The notes: generated by a model not told the origin, from the letters alone. A stretch of 7,887 nt of DNA from Anaerolineae bacterium (GCA_003694975.1 RFJH01000074.1:1-7887), one strand, 5' to 3'; positions 1 through 5,936 are shown, counted from the stretch's first letter. Numbers and translations are program-made.

Positions 1-3
1 CAC

Positions 4-66
4 CGTATCGAGGCCCGTTTTAGCGCAGTGCCCGGTCTCGATACGCCCCTTCGGGGCTACTCGACC
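4..66. repeat. REP-like palindromic element, cut by window edge
   Basis: Two nested inverted repeats are visible. CGTATCGAG at 4-12 is repeated exactly in inverse as CTCGATACG at 37-45. The second arm also opens a compact hairpin at 34-66: GGTC pairs with GACC on the outside, there is an imperfect middle, and GCCCC-TTC-GGGGC forms the tip (45-57). This architecture is that of dispersed extragenic palindromes (REP/BIME-like). It lies directly downstream of the lipoprotein gene, where it could also stop or stabilise the minus-strand transcript, although no T-run follows. I recall similar TCTCGATACG...CTACTCGACC palindromes from other high-GC genomes, but this is memory and unverified. There is no second copy in the window, so dispersal is an inference. 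The true left end is outside the window. Confidence 0.55.
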
Positions 67-95
67 AGCGAACCGCGCATTTTTCGGATAGGTTC

Positions 96-719
96 TTAGC
101 AATTGGGCGCGCAGCCGGCACGCAGGATCAGCCGACCTTCTTCAATAAAAAGATTCCAGGAACCCGGTGTGAGGGTGAACACCGTGGATGCGCTGAAGTC
201 TTTTTTCTTGCCGTCCACCCACGCCCAGGCAGTGTAGGCCCCCTGAGGGACGGTGGCACTGCTGCCATTGGTGAAGCGGAAACTCATGTAGCCGCATTCT
301 CCCATCGTCGTTCGGACGTATAGAGAGAGCGTGACGGTGGAATTCTTGACGGTGTTGGTGAAGGCCAGTTTGACGCTGGGAGCCGACCATTTGGTGAGGG
401 GTTGATTACACTCATCCCCACTGCCGCTAGAAGAGACAGGTGTGTTGGTCGGCGGCAGTGAGAAGGTAGTCGGTGTCACGATGGGCGTGGTCACCGCCAG
501 GGGGGTGAACGTGGCGGTTGGGCTGGGGATGGCGGTCGGGGAAGGGGGAACGGGGGTTGGCGTGGGTGGTTGTGCTGCCTGAGTTTGTGCTGCCATGGTC
601 ATTGCCATGGCCACCGCCGTGCCCTGGGCATCAACCGGGCTTAACGTCGGTGCAGCAGGCGCTCCACACGCGCTGAGCAGAAAGGCCAGCATCAGCATCA
701 AAGTCAAAGGTTTTCTCAT
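96..719 (-). CDS. Secreted lipoprotein with Thr/Pro-rich linker, function unknown
   Basis: A 207-residue exported protein. Residues 1-17 form a lipoprotein signal peptide (Met-Arg-Lys, hydrophobic core, lipobox LSAC) with Cys18 as the expected lipidation site. A low-complexity linker rich in Thr and Pro follows at about 51-95, then a globular domain at about 100-207 with four cysteines (104, 142, 203, 207) that could form two disulfides. The domain is rich in Ser, Thr and aromatic residues and looks like a small beta-sandwich, but I do not recognise the family. The ATG at 719 is chosen over an in-frame TTG at 728 because AGGAG at 730-734 lies 10 bases from the ATG and almost abuts the TTG. 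The protein probably sits on the outer face of the membrane, with the linker spacing the domain through the wall. It is divergent from the FtsB-like gene. The stop codon is about 30 bases from the REP-like element, and the CAPNC C-terminus looks natural rather than truncated. Confidence 0.85.
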   Translation of the reverse strand: MRKPLTLMLMLAFLLSACGAPAAPTLSPVDAQGTAVAMAMTMAAQTQAAQPPTPTPVPPSPTAIPSPTATFTPLAVTTPIVTPTTFSLPPTNTPVSSSGSGDECNQPLTKWSAPSVKLAFTNTVKNSTVTLSLYVRTTMGECGYMSFRFTNGSSATVPQGAYTAWAWVDGKKKDFSASTVFTLTPGSWNLFIEEGRLILRAGCAPNC

Positions 720-729
720 TTTGTGCAAT

Positions 730-734
730 CTCCT
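730..734 (-). promoter_or_regulatory. Ribosome binding site deciding the lipoprotein start
   Basis: AGGAG on the minus strand ends 10 bases before the ATG at 719 and only one base before the alternative TTG at 728. This places translation initiation at the ATG. Confidence 0.65.
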
Positions 735-752
735 TATTTTGTTTCAGGTATC

Positions 753-783
753 ACTATGTTTTACCACAAAATGCGCTTGTCAA
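753..783 (-). promoter_or_regulatory. Probable promoter of the lipoprotein gene
   Basis: A perfect -35 TTGACA reads on the minus strand at 783-778. The best -10 candidate is CATAGT at 758-753 (4 of 6 matches to TATAAT) with a long 19-base spacer. The -35 is convincing and the -10 is weak. The -35 overlaps that of the opposing promoter for the FtsB-like gene. Confidence 0.4.
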
Positions 784-805
784 GCTTTGCAGGGAGGGGT
801 AAGAT
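777..805 (+). promoter_or_regulatory. Promoter of the FtsB-like gene, probably giving a leaderless mRNA
   Basis: TTGTCA (777-782) and TAAGAT (800-805) are separated by an optimal 17-base spacer. Only six bases lie between the -10 box and the ATG at 812, so transcription should start at or beside the A of the ATG. The purine run GGGAGGGG at 792-799 looks like a ribosome binding site, but it lies in the spacer of this promoter, would not be transcribed from it, and is 12 bases from the ATG. Confidence 0.55.
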
Positions 806-811
806 ACCCTT

Positions 812-1189
812 ATGTGGCAAGGGAAACAGATTCTCCGGCAGGTTCTCCTCCTGGGAGGGGTTTTCCTCCTGATCCTTCTGGTAATGGATTTTAACGCTCG
901 TCTGGAAAATTTGAATCGCCTGGAGCGCAGCCTGAAGACGGTTCGCGCCGAAGCGACACAGGCTTCCCAGACTCAGGTTGCTTTGCAGACCGCGATCGCC
1001 TATGCCACCTCAGAGCAAGCCGTGGAGGAGTGGGCGCGCGAGGAGGCCGGTTATATTCAACCGGGAGACCAACCGGTCGTCCCGTTACCTGTGCCTGGCA
1101 GCACGCCCACCGCTACCCCCGTGCCGACGGTGACTCTCACGCCTGTGGAGAACTGGCAGGTGTGGTGGGAGTTGTTCTTTGGGGAGTAG
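812..1189 (+). CDS. FtsB/DivIC-type septum formation initiator protein
   Basis: A 125-residue bitopic membrane protein. A short N-terminus is followed by one transmembrane helix (about 8-25) and a heptad-like coiled coil (about 27-65, LENLNRLERSLKTV). A conserved-looking motif comes next, VEEWAREEAGYIQPGD at 71-86, matching the Arg-Glu...Gly-Tyr...Pro-Gly block that ends the coiled coil in the FtsB/DivIC family. That family forms a scaffold with FtsL and FtsQ/DivIB at the division septum. Residues 94-112 are a Thr/Pro linker, and the C-terminus ends in an aromatic cluster, NWQVWWELFFG. Linker and tail are extensions relative to the classic roughly 100-residue FtsB. The start is set by the promoter/ATG arrangement. 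The gene stands alone, with a convergent neighbour downstream, outside any division cluster. Family assignment is good; the specific role is inferred. Confidence 0.8.
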   Translation: MWQGKQILRQVLLLGGVFLLILLVMDFNARLENLNRLERSLKTVRAEATQASQTQVALQTAIAYATSEQAVEEWAREEAGYIQPGDQPVVPLPVPGSTPTATPVPTVTLTPVENWQVWWELFFGE

Positions 1190-1217
1190 AGAAAGAAAGA
1201 TTGTGGTGCAAAGCGTA

Positions 1218-1240
1218 CAGCCCCACTTCAAGTGGGGCTG
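1218..1240. terminator. Hairpin between convergent genes, possible bidirectional terminator
   Basis: CAGCCCCAC (1218-1226) pairs perfectly with GTGGGGCTG (1232-1240) around a TTCAA loop; two further bases on each side of the loop are also complementary. It lies 28 bases past the FtsB-like stop and 24 bases past the FKBP stop on the opposite strand, the expected place for a shared terminator. The T-run is poor on both strands (TTCT on plus; TACGCTTT on minus), so the function is likely but the mechanism is not textbook. Confidence 0.6.
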
Positions 1241-1264
1241 TTCTGAGGGGATGGGGAGAGAACG

Positions 1265-1747
1265 CTATTCCTGTGGGTGGACGTGCCTGTGAGCCATCTC
1301 CTCGTCGGTGGCGTCGCGCAGGCCGACGACTTTTACACTGAAGTGCAACTCTTTGCCTGCCAGGGGATGATTGAAGTCCAGGCGGACTGTCTCATCACCC
1401 ACCTCATGGATGCGCGCGTACATTGGACGTCCGGACTGATCGCTGACTTGCAGTTCCACGCCTTCTTTCAGAGGAATGCTGGGAGGGAAGCGATCGCGCG
1501 GCACATCTATGAAGGCTTCTTCGTCCACTTCGCCATAGCCGTCTTTCGCGGCAATGGTCACTTCCTTGCTCTCGCCGATGGCCATGCCGTACATTTCGCG
1601 TTCCAGGCCAGGGATAATGTTGCCTGCACCCTGAATGTACTCGAATGGCTCATGTCCTTCAGAACTATCAATCACTTCGCCGTCCACGCGCAGGGTGTAC
1701 TCCATGGAGACTACCTGGCCGTCCTGGACTGTTTTGGGGTCACTCAT
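1265..1747 (-). CDS. FKBP-type peptidyl-prolyl cis-trans isomerase, SlyD-like
   Basis: A 160-residue cytoplasmic prolyl isomerase/chaperone. The FKBP half-domain is clear: VSMEYTLRVDGEVIDSS (13-29), PFEYIQGAGNIIPGLEREMYG (34-54), then GESKEV and a return strand. The insert-in-flap chaperone domain of SlyD spans about 72-122 and closes with the family signature DFNHPLAGKELHFSVKV (124-140). The C-terminus carries a short histidine-bearing tail (HRHVHPQE). Classical SlyD has a long His/Cys/Asp metal-binding tail with which it delivers nickel for hydrogenase maturation; here it is nearly absent, so a folding role is more likely. AGGA lies 7 bases before the ATG. It is the last of the seven minus-strand genes, 117 bases after DUF166, with no convincing terminator in that gap; an own promoter or readthrough are both possible. 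Confidence 0.93.
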   Translation of the reverse strand: MSDPKTVQDGQVVSMEYTLRVDGEVIDSSEGHEPFEYIQGAGNIIPGLEREMYGMAIGESKEVTIAAKDGYGEVDEEAFIDVPRDRFPPSIPLKEGVELQVSDQSGRPMYARIHEVGDETVRLDFNHPLAGKELHFSVKVVGLRDATDEEMAHRHVHPQE

Positions 1748-1864
1748 TTGTATTTCCTTTCTAAATGTTCGTTCGCCGGCCGAGTGAACATGGGATGGCC
1801 GGGAACCTGTATACCCCCATTCTACTTTACTTTTGGGGAAATTGGGGAACGAATTTTGGACTTC

Positions 1865-2626
1865 TCACTCGCTGCGTGTGCCCGGAGCGATATAACGCAC
1901 GCGCTTGAACGGCTTCACCCGCGCGCCGACCTCGTCTTTCAGGATGTTCCCTGAGACATGCATCAGTGTATCGTTGAAGTCAATGTCCTTGCCCATGCTG
2001 GCCAGGCAGGGATAGTGATGATGGAGCAGACCGGCTTTCTCCTCCGCATCGTCTGCGGAGACCCCGATCAACCCCTCGGCGACGAAACGCGCACAGCCAC
2101 AGACCGTGTCCCGCTTCACCCGCGCCGCAGTGATGACTCGCGTCTCAGGGTCTACCTCGATCTCCAGTTCAGGTTGGCCAAAATATCGGGCGAATTCAGT
2201 GATGAGGGGACTTTCGTAGGTGATGCGCTCGCGGCGGGTGACGCCGAAATCGTGCTCCGTCAGAGAACACAGCGGCTTCGGCGTGGCGCAGGCCACGCCC
2301 ATCCGTTCCAGCCAGCCGCGCAACTGTCGCGCCAGCCCACGCGGCAACCAGGCCTCGTTGTCCACCGGCGCGATGACGGCCTGTGCACCGGTCATCTTCG
2401 CCATATCGGGGATGAGTTCGGCGATACCCTTGTGCTCGCCGAAATTCAGGATCAAATCCGCCTGCGGCAGGTCTTCGGGCAGGAAATCTTCCGGGTAGTC
2501 GATGACGAGGGGGAATGCCGCCGGCGCCTGCCAGGTCTCGATATGCCAGGAGGCAGGGCCATGCTCCCGAATGTTCCTGACGTGGCGTTTGCCGTATTCC
2601 CCGGAGACGATTGCCAGTATGTTCAT
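1865..2626 (-). CDS. DUF166 family protein, function unknown
   Basis: A 253-residue soluble protein that I place in the DUF166 family, known mainly from methanogenic archaea and scattered bacteria and often labelled thymidylate synthase without good evidence. The N-terminus is MNILAIVSGEYGKRHVRNI, a beta-strand and Gly loop typical of the family. Other blocks are ADLILNFGEHKG (57-68), VIAPVDNEAWLPRGLARQL (84-102), KPLCSL (117-122), DTVCGCARFVAEGLIG (173-188) and HHHYPCLASMGKD (202-214). Cys120, Cys176, Cys178 and Cys207 with His202-204 look like a possible metal or iron-sulfur site; this is inference. None of the usual thymidylate synthase motifs is seen. The ATG at 2626 is chosen because an AGGA lies 8 bases upstream and the family start begins there; a longer open frame extends into the methyltransferase gene but looks non-coding. 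The gap to that gene is 55 bases, consistent with one operon. Confidence 0.8.
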   Translation of the reverse strand: MNILAIVSGEYGKRHVRNIREHGPASWHIETWQAPAAFPLVIDYPEDFLPEDLPQADLILNFGEHKGIAELIPDMAKMTGAQAVIAPVDNEAWLPRGLARQLRGWLERMGVACATPKPLCSLTEHDFGVTRRERITYESPLITEFARYFGQPELEIEVDPETRVITAARVKRDTVCGCARFVAEGLIGVSADDAEEKAGLLHHHYPCLASMGKDIDFNDTLMHVSGNILKDEVGARVKPFKRVRYIAPGTRSE

Positions 2627-2681
2627 CGTGTATATCCTGTTTTTGAAACCCGTAAGACACAGGGGGGTCGCGCGGCGTCGA

Positions 2682-3905
2682 TCAGCCCTTGAGGAAGAGG
2701 GCAATCGCTTCGATGTGGTACGTTTGAGGGAAAAGGTCGAAAGGGGTGACTTGTTCCAAATGATACCCGGCGCGGACGAAGCGCGCCGCGTCGCGCGCCA
2801 GGGTGGAGGGGTCACAGGAGACGTAAATCAGCGTGGGCGCGCCCGAGGCGGCGATCGCGTCCACCACGCGTCGGTCCAGGCCGGCGCGTGGCGGATCGAC
2901 CAGGACGAGGTCCGGTCGCGCTTCGATGTGCGGAATCACCTCCTCAGCGCGTCCTTCGTATAGTTCCACGTGGTCGAATTCGTCCAGGTTGACAACGAAA
3001 TCCTCGCAGGCGGACGGGGAAGATTCCACGCCGATCAGACGTTCACAGCGTGGCGCGAGGAAGGCGCTGAACAACCCCACGCCACAGTAAACGTCCATCA
3101 CGGTGTTCACGTCTTCCGGCAAGAGGGCAAGTATGTGGTTGACCATCTTCTCTGCCATGACGGTGTTGACCTGAAAGAACGAGGCCGCCGAGACGTTGAA
3201 CGGACAACCGAGGACTTCTATTGTGATGTGGCTTTCCCCGGCCAGGACGACCGCGTCCTCATCGAAGAGATGGACGACAGAGATGCCGGCCTCGAGTGCC
3301 ACTTCAGGTGGCGTGGGGTCATTGGATGCCAGGACGAGCATCGGGCTGTCTGTGCCCAGGCGTAAGGCGACGCGCTCGATGGCCGTGTCCGGCTCGAAGT
3401 CCAGTTGTGGCCAGAGAGCGTTGAGCGGTTCTTCGGGCAGGTGGCATTCTCGGATGGAGAGGACGCTTTCCGGTTTCCCGGCACCCATAAACCCCAGTTT
3501 GCCTTCCGGCGTGAGATGGAATTGGATGTGGTTGCGGTAATTCCAGGGATGAGGACAGGTGACGATGGGCTGCACGGGCGGGGCGTTGAATTTGGCGATG
3601 CGTTCCAACTGGTCGCGCAGGATGTTTTCTTTGGCCTGTGCCTGGGTTGGATAGGACATGTGCTGGTAGTGGCACCCACCACAGTCGCCAAAGTGCGCAC
3701 AACGCGCCGGAATGCGCTCTGCAGCAGGTTGAAGCACTTCGAGAAGTTCGGCGCGGGCGTAGCCGCGCTTCTCCTCCACCAGGCGGATGCGCACTTTCTC
3801 CCCCGGCAGGGCGAAAGGGACGAAGACGGCGCGCCCATCGGGGAGGCGTCCCAGTGCCTCGCCGCCGTAGGCCAGGGTGGTGAGAGTGATTTCGTGCTCG
3901 TTCAT
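2682..3905 (-). CDS. rlmD: 23S rRNA uracil-C5 methyltransferase, RlmD/TrmA family
   Basis: A 407-residue SAM-dependent RNA m5U methyltransferase. The N-terminal TRAM domain (about 1-60) binds RNA. The iron-sulfur ligands of the RlmD type are present: Cys69, Cys75, Cys78 (CAHFGDCGGC) and Cys154 (REC before HLPEEPLNALW). The catalytic domain has SFFQVN (242-247), SAM motif I DVYCGVGLFS (271-280), VDPPRAGLD (336-344), the nucleophile Cys364 in SCDP, and the C-terminal base Glu399 in HIEAIALF. All key residues are intact and the length is normal. RlmD methylates U1939 in Escherichia coli, but family members (RlmC, RlmCD, TrmA-like) differ in target, so the exact site (U747, U1939 or both) is uncertain. 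The ATG at 3905 begins the TRAM domain; it lacks an SD (the upstream stretch is pyrimidine-rich) and lies 16 bases past the preceding stop, suggesting translational coupling. An in-frame upstream start at 3965 would overlap the NTPase gene and adds no conserved sequence. Confidence 0.92.
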   Translation of the reverse strand: MNEHEITLTTLAYGGEALGRLPDGRAVFVPFALPGEKVRIRLVEEKRGYARAELLEVLQPAAERIPARCAHFGDCGGCHYQHMSYPTQAQAKENILRDQLERIAKFNAPPVQPIVTCPHPWNYRNHIQFHLTPEGKLGFMGAGKPESVLSIRECHLPEEPLNALWPQLDFEPDTAIERVALRLGTDSPMLVLASNDPTPPEVALEAGISVVHLFDEDAVVLAGESHITIEVLGCPFNVSAASFFQVNTVMAEKMVNHILALLPEDVNTVMDVYCGVGLFSAFLAPRCERLIGVESSPSACEDFVVNLDEFDHVELYEGRAEEVIPHIEARPDLVLVDPPRAGLDRRVVDAIAASGAPTLIYVSCDPSTLARDAARFVRAGYHLEQVTPFDLFPQTYHIEAIALFLKG

Positions 3906-3921
3906 GGGGGAGGAGATGGGG

Positions 3922-4650
3922 TCAGATCCGCTCGCGGTACAGTTTCCACAGGCTCCCCAGCACATCGTCCAGGCGGGCAGCCAGGAGGTCGGGGGTATTC
4001 GTGGTCACGTCGTCCTCGTTTTCGAAGACGGCGTAGGGGACGGAGAAGCCGTTGATGGTCAGGAAACCGCTGGGGTCCGGGGCGATGCGCTCGAAGTCAT
4101 CGTCGCCGTAGAGCCGTTTCAACTTCTCGTCCGGCAAAGCGTGTTCAAGGATGCTATCGGGGCGGTTGGGGTTGTAGCGGCGGCGGTTTTTGCGCAGGGA
4201 CTCGGCGAAGGAGACTTTTACGTACACGATGGCGGCGCGGGTAAGGATCTCATCGGAGAGGTGCTGGAAAGCCTGGGCGTAACCGCCGTGTTCGCTGCCG
4301 CGAGAGAATTCGATCAGGGCGGTATGCCCGTCGTGGTAATTGGGGTGATCGCGCACCAGTTTGTGATATTCAAGGCTCAGGCGCTCGATGAGCAGGTGCC
4401 ACAGGTCATTGTGGAGGAAATAGCCCTCCGAATCGGTGTGCAGACGGGGGCGGTGGAATTTCTTCTCCAAGAGATGGTCTTCCTCAAACCAGGCCCACAG
4501 CATGGGGAAGTCATCGAGCACGTCCAGTTCGCCGATGTGGTAGCGCCGGCGTTCCTGCGGAGGGAGATGGCTGAGGAAATCAATGATCTCACTCTTTCCG
4601 GAGGCCGGACGACCGATCAGGATGAGGATATCGAAGATGTCTGTACTCAT
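3922..4650 (-). CDS. P-loop NTPase/kinase-like protein, unrecognised family
   Basis: A 242-residue soluble protein of unknown function. A clear Walker A motif, GRPASGKS (13-20), follows a hydrophobic first strand (DILILI). TALIEFSRGSE (110-120) ends a hydrophobic strand and could be the Walker B-like or acceptor-binding element. A basic segment, SLRKNRRRYNPNRPDS (151-166), resembles the arginine-bearing lid of small-molecule kinases. Other probably conserved patches are HIGELDVLDDFPMLWAWF (38-55) and RLHTDSEGYFLHNDLWHLL (69-87). The size and layout fit the nucleoside/nucleotide kinase superfamily, but I cannot name a substrate. The start is the ATG at 4650, whose ATGA overlaps the stop of the aminotransferase gene by four bases; an upstream open frame extends 61 codons into that gene without coding character. 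The coupling suggests co-expression in fixed ratio with the aminotransferase, but does not prove a shared pathway. Confidence 0.82.
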   Translation of the reverse strand: MSTDIFDILILIGRPASGKSEIIDFLSHLPPQERRRYHIGELDVLDDFPMLWAWFEEDHLLEKKFHRPRLHTDSEGYFLHNDLWHLLIERLSLEYHKLVRDHPNYHDGHTALIEFSRGSEHGGYAQAFQHLSDEILTRAAIVYVKVSFAESLRKNRRRYNPNRPDSILEHALPDEKLKRLYGDDDFERIAPDPSGFLTINGFSVPYAVFENEDDVTTNTPDLLAARLDDVLGSLWKLYRERI

Positions 4651-5732
4651 GATTTCCGGGATGGTCGTTGCCGGATGAATTCTTCCAGCGCCGTCAGGAG
4701 TTCCTCGATGTGATGCGGTTGGGTCTCTCCCATGTGAGCGATGCGGAAGGTTTTGTTCTTGAGAGGGCCGTAGCCGTTGGCGATGCGCATTTCCCGTTCC
4801 ATGAGGAAGGCGTTCAGGGCGGCGATGTCCCAATCATGTGTGTTGACGATGGTTGTGACGGTGTGGGAACGATAACCCTCCGGAGCGAAGACCGGCATGC
4901 CGTGTGCTTCCGCCCAGGTCTGGACACGGCGCGCCATGGCCGCGTGGCGCGCGAAGCGGGCGTCCAGCCCTTCTTCGAGGATGCGGTCGAGTTGGCGGTC
5001 GAGGGCGTAGATCAGGGAGATGGCCGGGGTGGCGGGGGTGGAGTCCTTCAGGCGGTGCTTTTCCAGGCGGACCAGGTCGAAGTACCAGCCACGATCGGGC
5101 ACCGTCTCTGCTTTCTGCAGGGCGCGGTCGGAGACCGCCGCGAGGGCCAGACCCGGCGGCAGGGCGAGGCATTTTTGCGAGGAGGTGAAGACCATGTCCA
5201 GGCCCCAGGCGTCCATCTCGATTTTCGCACCGCCCAGGGAGGAGACCGCGTCCACGGCGATGAGCGTATCGGGGCGTGTGGCACGGACAGCCTCGGCCAC
5301 TTCGCGGACGGGGTTCTGCATGCCGGTGGAGGTCTCGTTGTGGACCAGTACGACGAGTTCGTAGGGCGTTTTTTGCAGGGCGGCGGCGACAACTTCGGCG
5401 GCGATGGGTTCGTCCCACTCGAAGGTCAGTTTGTCGGCGTTTTTGCCGTTGGTGGTGGCCACCTGGAACCAGCGTTCGGCGAAGGCGCCGTTGGCGCATA
5501 CCAGGATGCGCTCACGGGCCAGGTTGCGCACAGCGGCTTCCTGAAAGCCGGTGCCGGAGGAGGCCATCAGGAACACGCGGTGACGAGTGAAGAACAGTTG
5601 TCGGGCTTTTTCAGCAGCACGGCGGTGGATGGCCTCGTATTCCGGACTGCGGTGCGGGAGCATGGGCTGCGCCTGGGCTTGCAGCACCTCGTCGGCCACG
5701 TCTACGGGGCCAGGAACGAACATGTGGGGCAT
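4647..5732 (-). CDS. Class V aminotransferase, alanine/serine-glyoxylate aminotransferase type
   Basis: A 361-residue pyridoxal-phosphate enzyme of fold type I. Features include PGP near the N-terminus (7-9), the phosphate-binding turn ASSGTGFQEAAV (57-68), HNETSTG (131-137), the cofactor-ring aspartate Asp161 in AVDAVSS, the Schiff-base lysine Lys187 in TSSQKCLALPPGLA, and a C-terminal FRIAHMG with Arg330, the usual carboxylate-binding arginine. The overall pattern is that of the group including alanine-glyoxylate, serine-glyoxylate and ureidoglycine-glyoxylate aminotransferases; substrate cannot be told from motifs. It is not a cysteine desulfurase, since the active-site Cys loop is absent. 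Start: three in-frame ATGs lie close together (5738, 5732, 5723). AGGGAG at 5746-5741 is 8 bases from 5732 but only 2 from 5738, so 5732 is preferred; the difference is two residues. The stop overlaps the next gene by four bases. Confidence 0.93.
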   Translation of the reverse strand: MPHMFVPGPVDVADEVLQAQAQPMLPHRSPEYEAIHRRAAEKARQLFFTRHRVFLMASSGTGFQEAAVRNLARERILVCANGAFAERWFQVATTNGKNADKLTFEWDEPIAAEVVAAALQKTPYELVVLVHNETSTGMQNPVREVAEAVRATRPDTLIAVDAVSSLGGAKIEMDAWGLDMVFTSSQKCLALPPGLALAAVSDRALQKAETVPDRGWYFDLVRLEKHRLKDSTPATPAISLIYALDRQLDRILEEGLDARFARHAAMARRVQTWAEAHGMPVFAPEGYRSHTVTTIVNTHDWDIAALNAFLMEREMRIANGYGPLKNKTFRIAHMGETQPHHIEELLTALEEFIRQRPSRKS

Positions 5733-5740
5733 GGGCATTG

Positions 5741-5746
5741 CTCCCT
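5741..5746 (-). promoter_or_regulatory. Ribosome binding site deciding the aminotransferase start
   Basis: AGGGAG on the minus strand has an 8-base spacing to the ATG at 5732 and a 2-base spacing to the ATG at 5738, favouring the former. Confidence 0.55.
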
Positions 5747-5759
5747 GAGTGGATGAGGG

Positions 5760-5936
5760 TCAGCGCAGGAAGAAGGAGAGGACGACCAGGATGAGGAAGA
5801 ATGTCCCGGCCAGAGTTCCGATGCGTTTCAAGTCTTGTTTGATGGGGGTGTAATCGGGGTTGAACTCCACCTCGCGGCGAGTAGCGAAGGTGGTGGAAGA
5901 CGACGAGCGGCGTTGGCGTTTGCGCTTTTTGGCCAT
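5760..5936 (-). CDS. Small tail-anchored membrane protein, function unknown
   Basis: A 58-residue protein. The N-terminus is strongly basic (AKKRKRQRR), followed by a Ser/Thr run, a middle segment EVEFNPDYTPIKQDLKRIG (22-40), and a hydrophobic C-terminal helix (about 41-57) ending two residues before the stop. This gives a predicted N-in, single-pass, tail-anchored topology. A strong AAAGGAG lies 5 bases before the ATG at 5936, preferred over an in-frame ATG at 5951 that would sit inside the sortase gene. It lies 11 bases after the sortase stop and 27 bases before the aminotransferase start, so it is clearly part of the operon. I do not recognise a named family. The middle segment looks like the conserved part, and the strong SD and the coherent topology argue that the gene is real. 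Confidence 0.8.
   Translation of the reverse strand: MAKKRKRQRRSSSSTTFATRREVEFNPDYTPIKQDLKRIGTLAGTFFLILVVLSFFLR

Noticed and set aside
595..894. Plus-strand open frame covering the lipoprotein start, the divergent promoters and the FtsB-like start
   Set aside because: It crosses promoter sequence and overlaps two well-supported genes in other frames, with no domain of its own.
1277..1954. Plus-strand open frame of 225 codons across the FKBP gene
   Set aside because: It is antisense to an unmistakable SlyD-like FKBP, runs on into DUF166, and shows no coherent domain.
2536..2546. Possible second copy of the left-edge palindrome (GTCTCGATATG)
   Set aside because: Only about eight bases match, it lies within the DUF166 coding frame, and the rest of the hairpin is absent.
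2627..2815. N-terminal extension of DUF166 into the methyltransferase gene
   Set aside because: The extra 63 residues are Arg/Ser/Pro-rich out-of-frame sequence overlapping the conserved end of the methyltransferase; SD and family start favour 2626.
3877..4713. Plus-strand open frame of 278 codons opposite the P-loop NTPase
   Set aside because: It is antisense to a protein with a clear Walker A motif and ATGA coupling to its neighbour; no domain or ribosome binding site supports the plus-strand reading.
4668..5756. Plus-strand open frame of 362 codons opposite the aminotransferase
   Set aside because: It is antisense to a gene with all catalytic motifs intact. Its translation is Gly/Asp/Val/His-rich without recognisable motifs, a common shadow in GC-rich genes.
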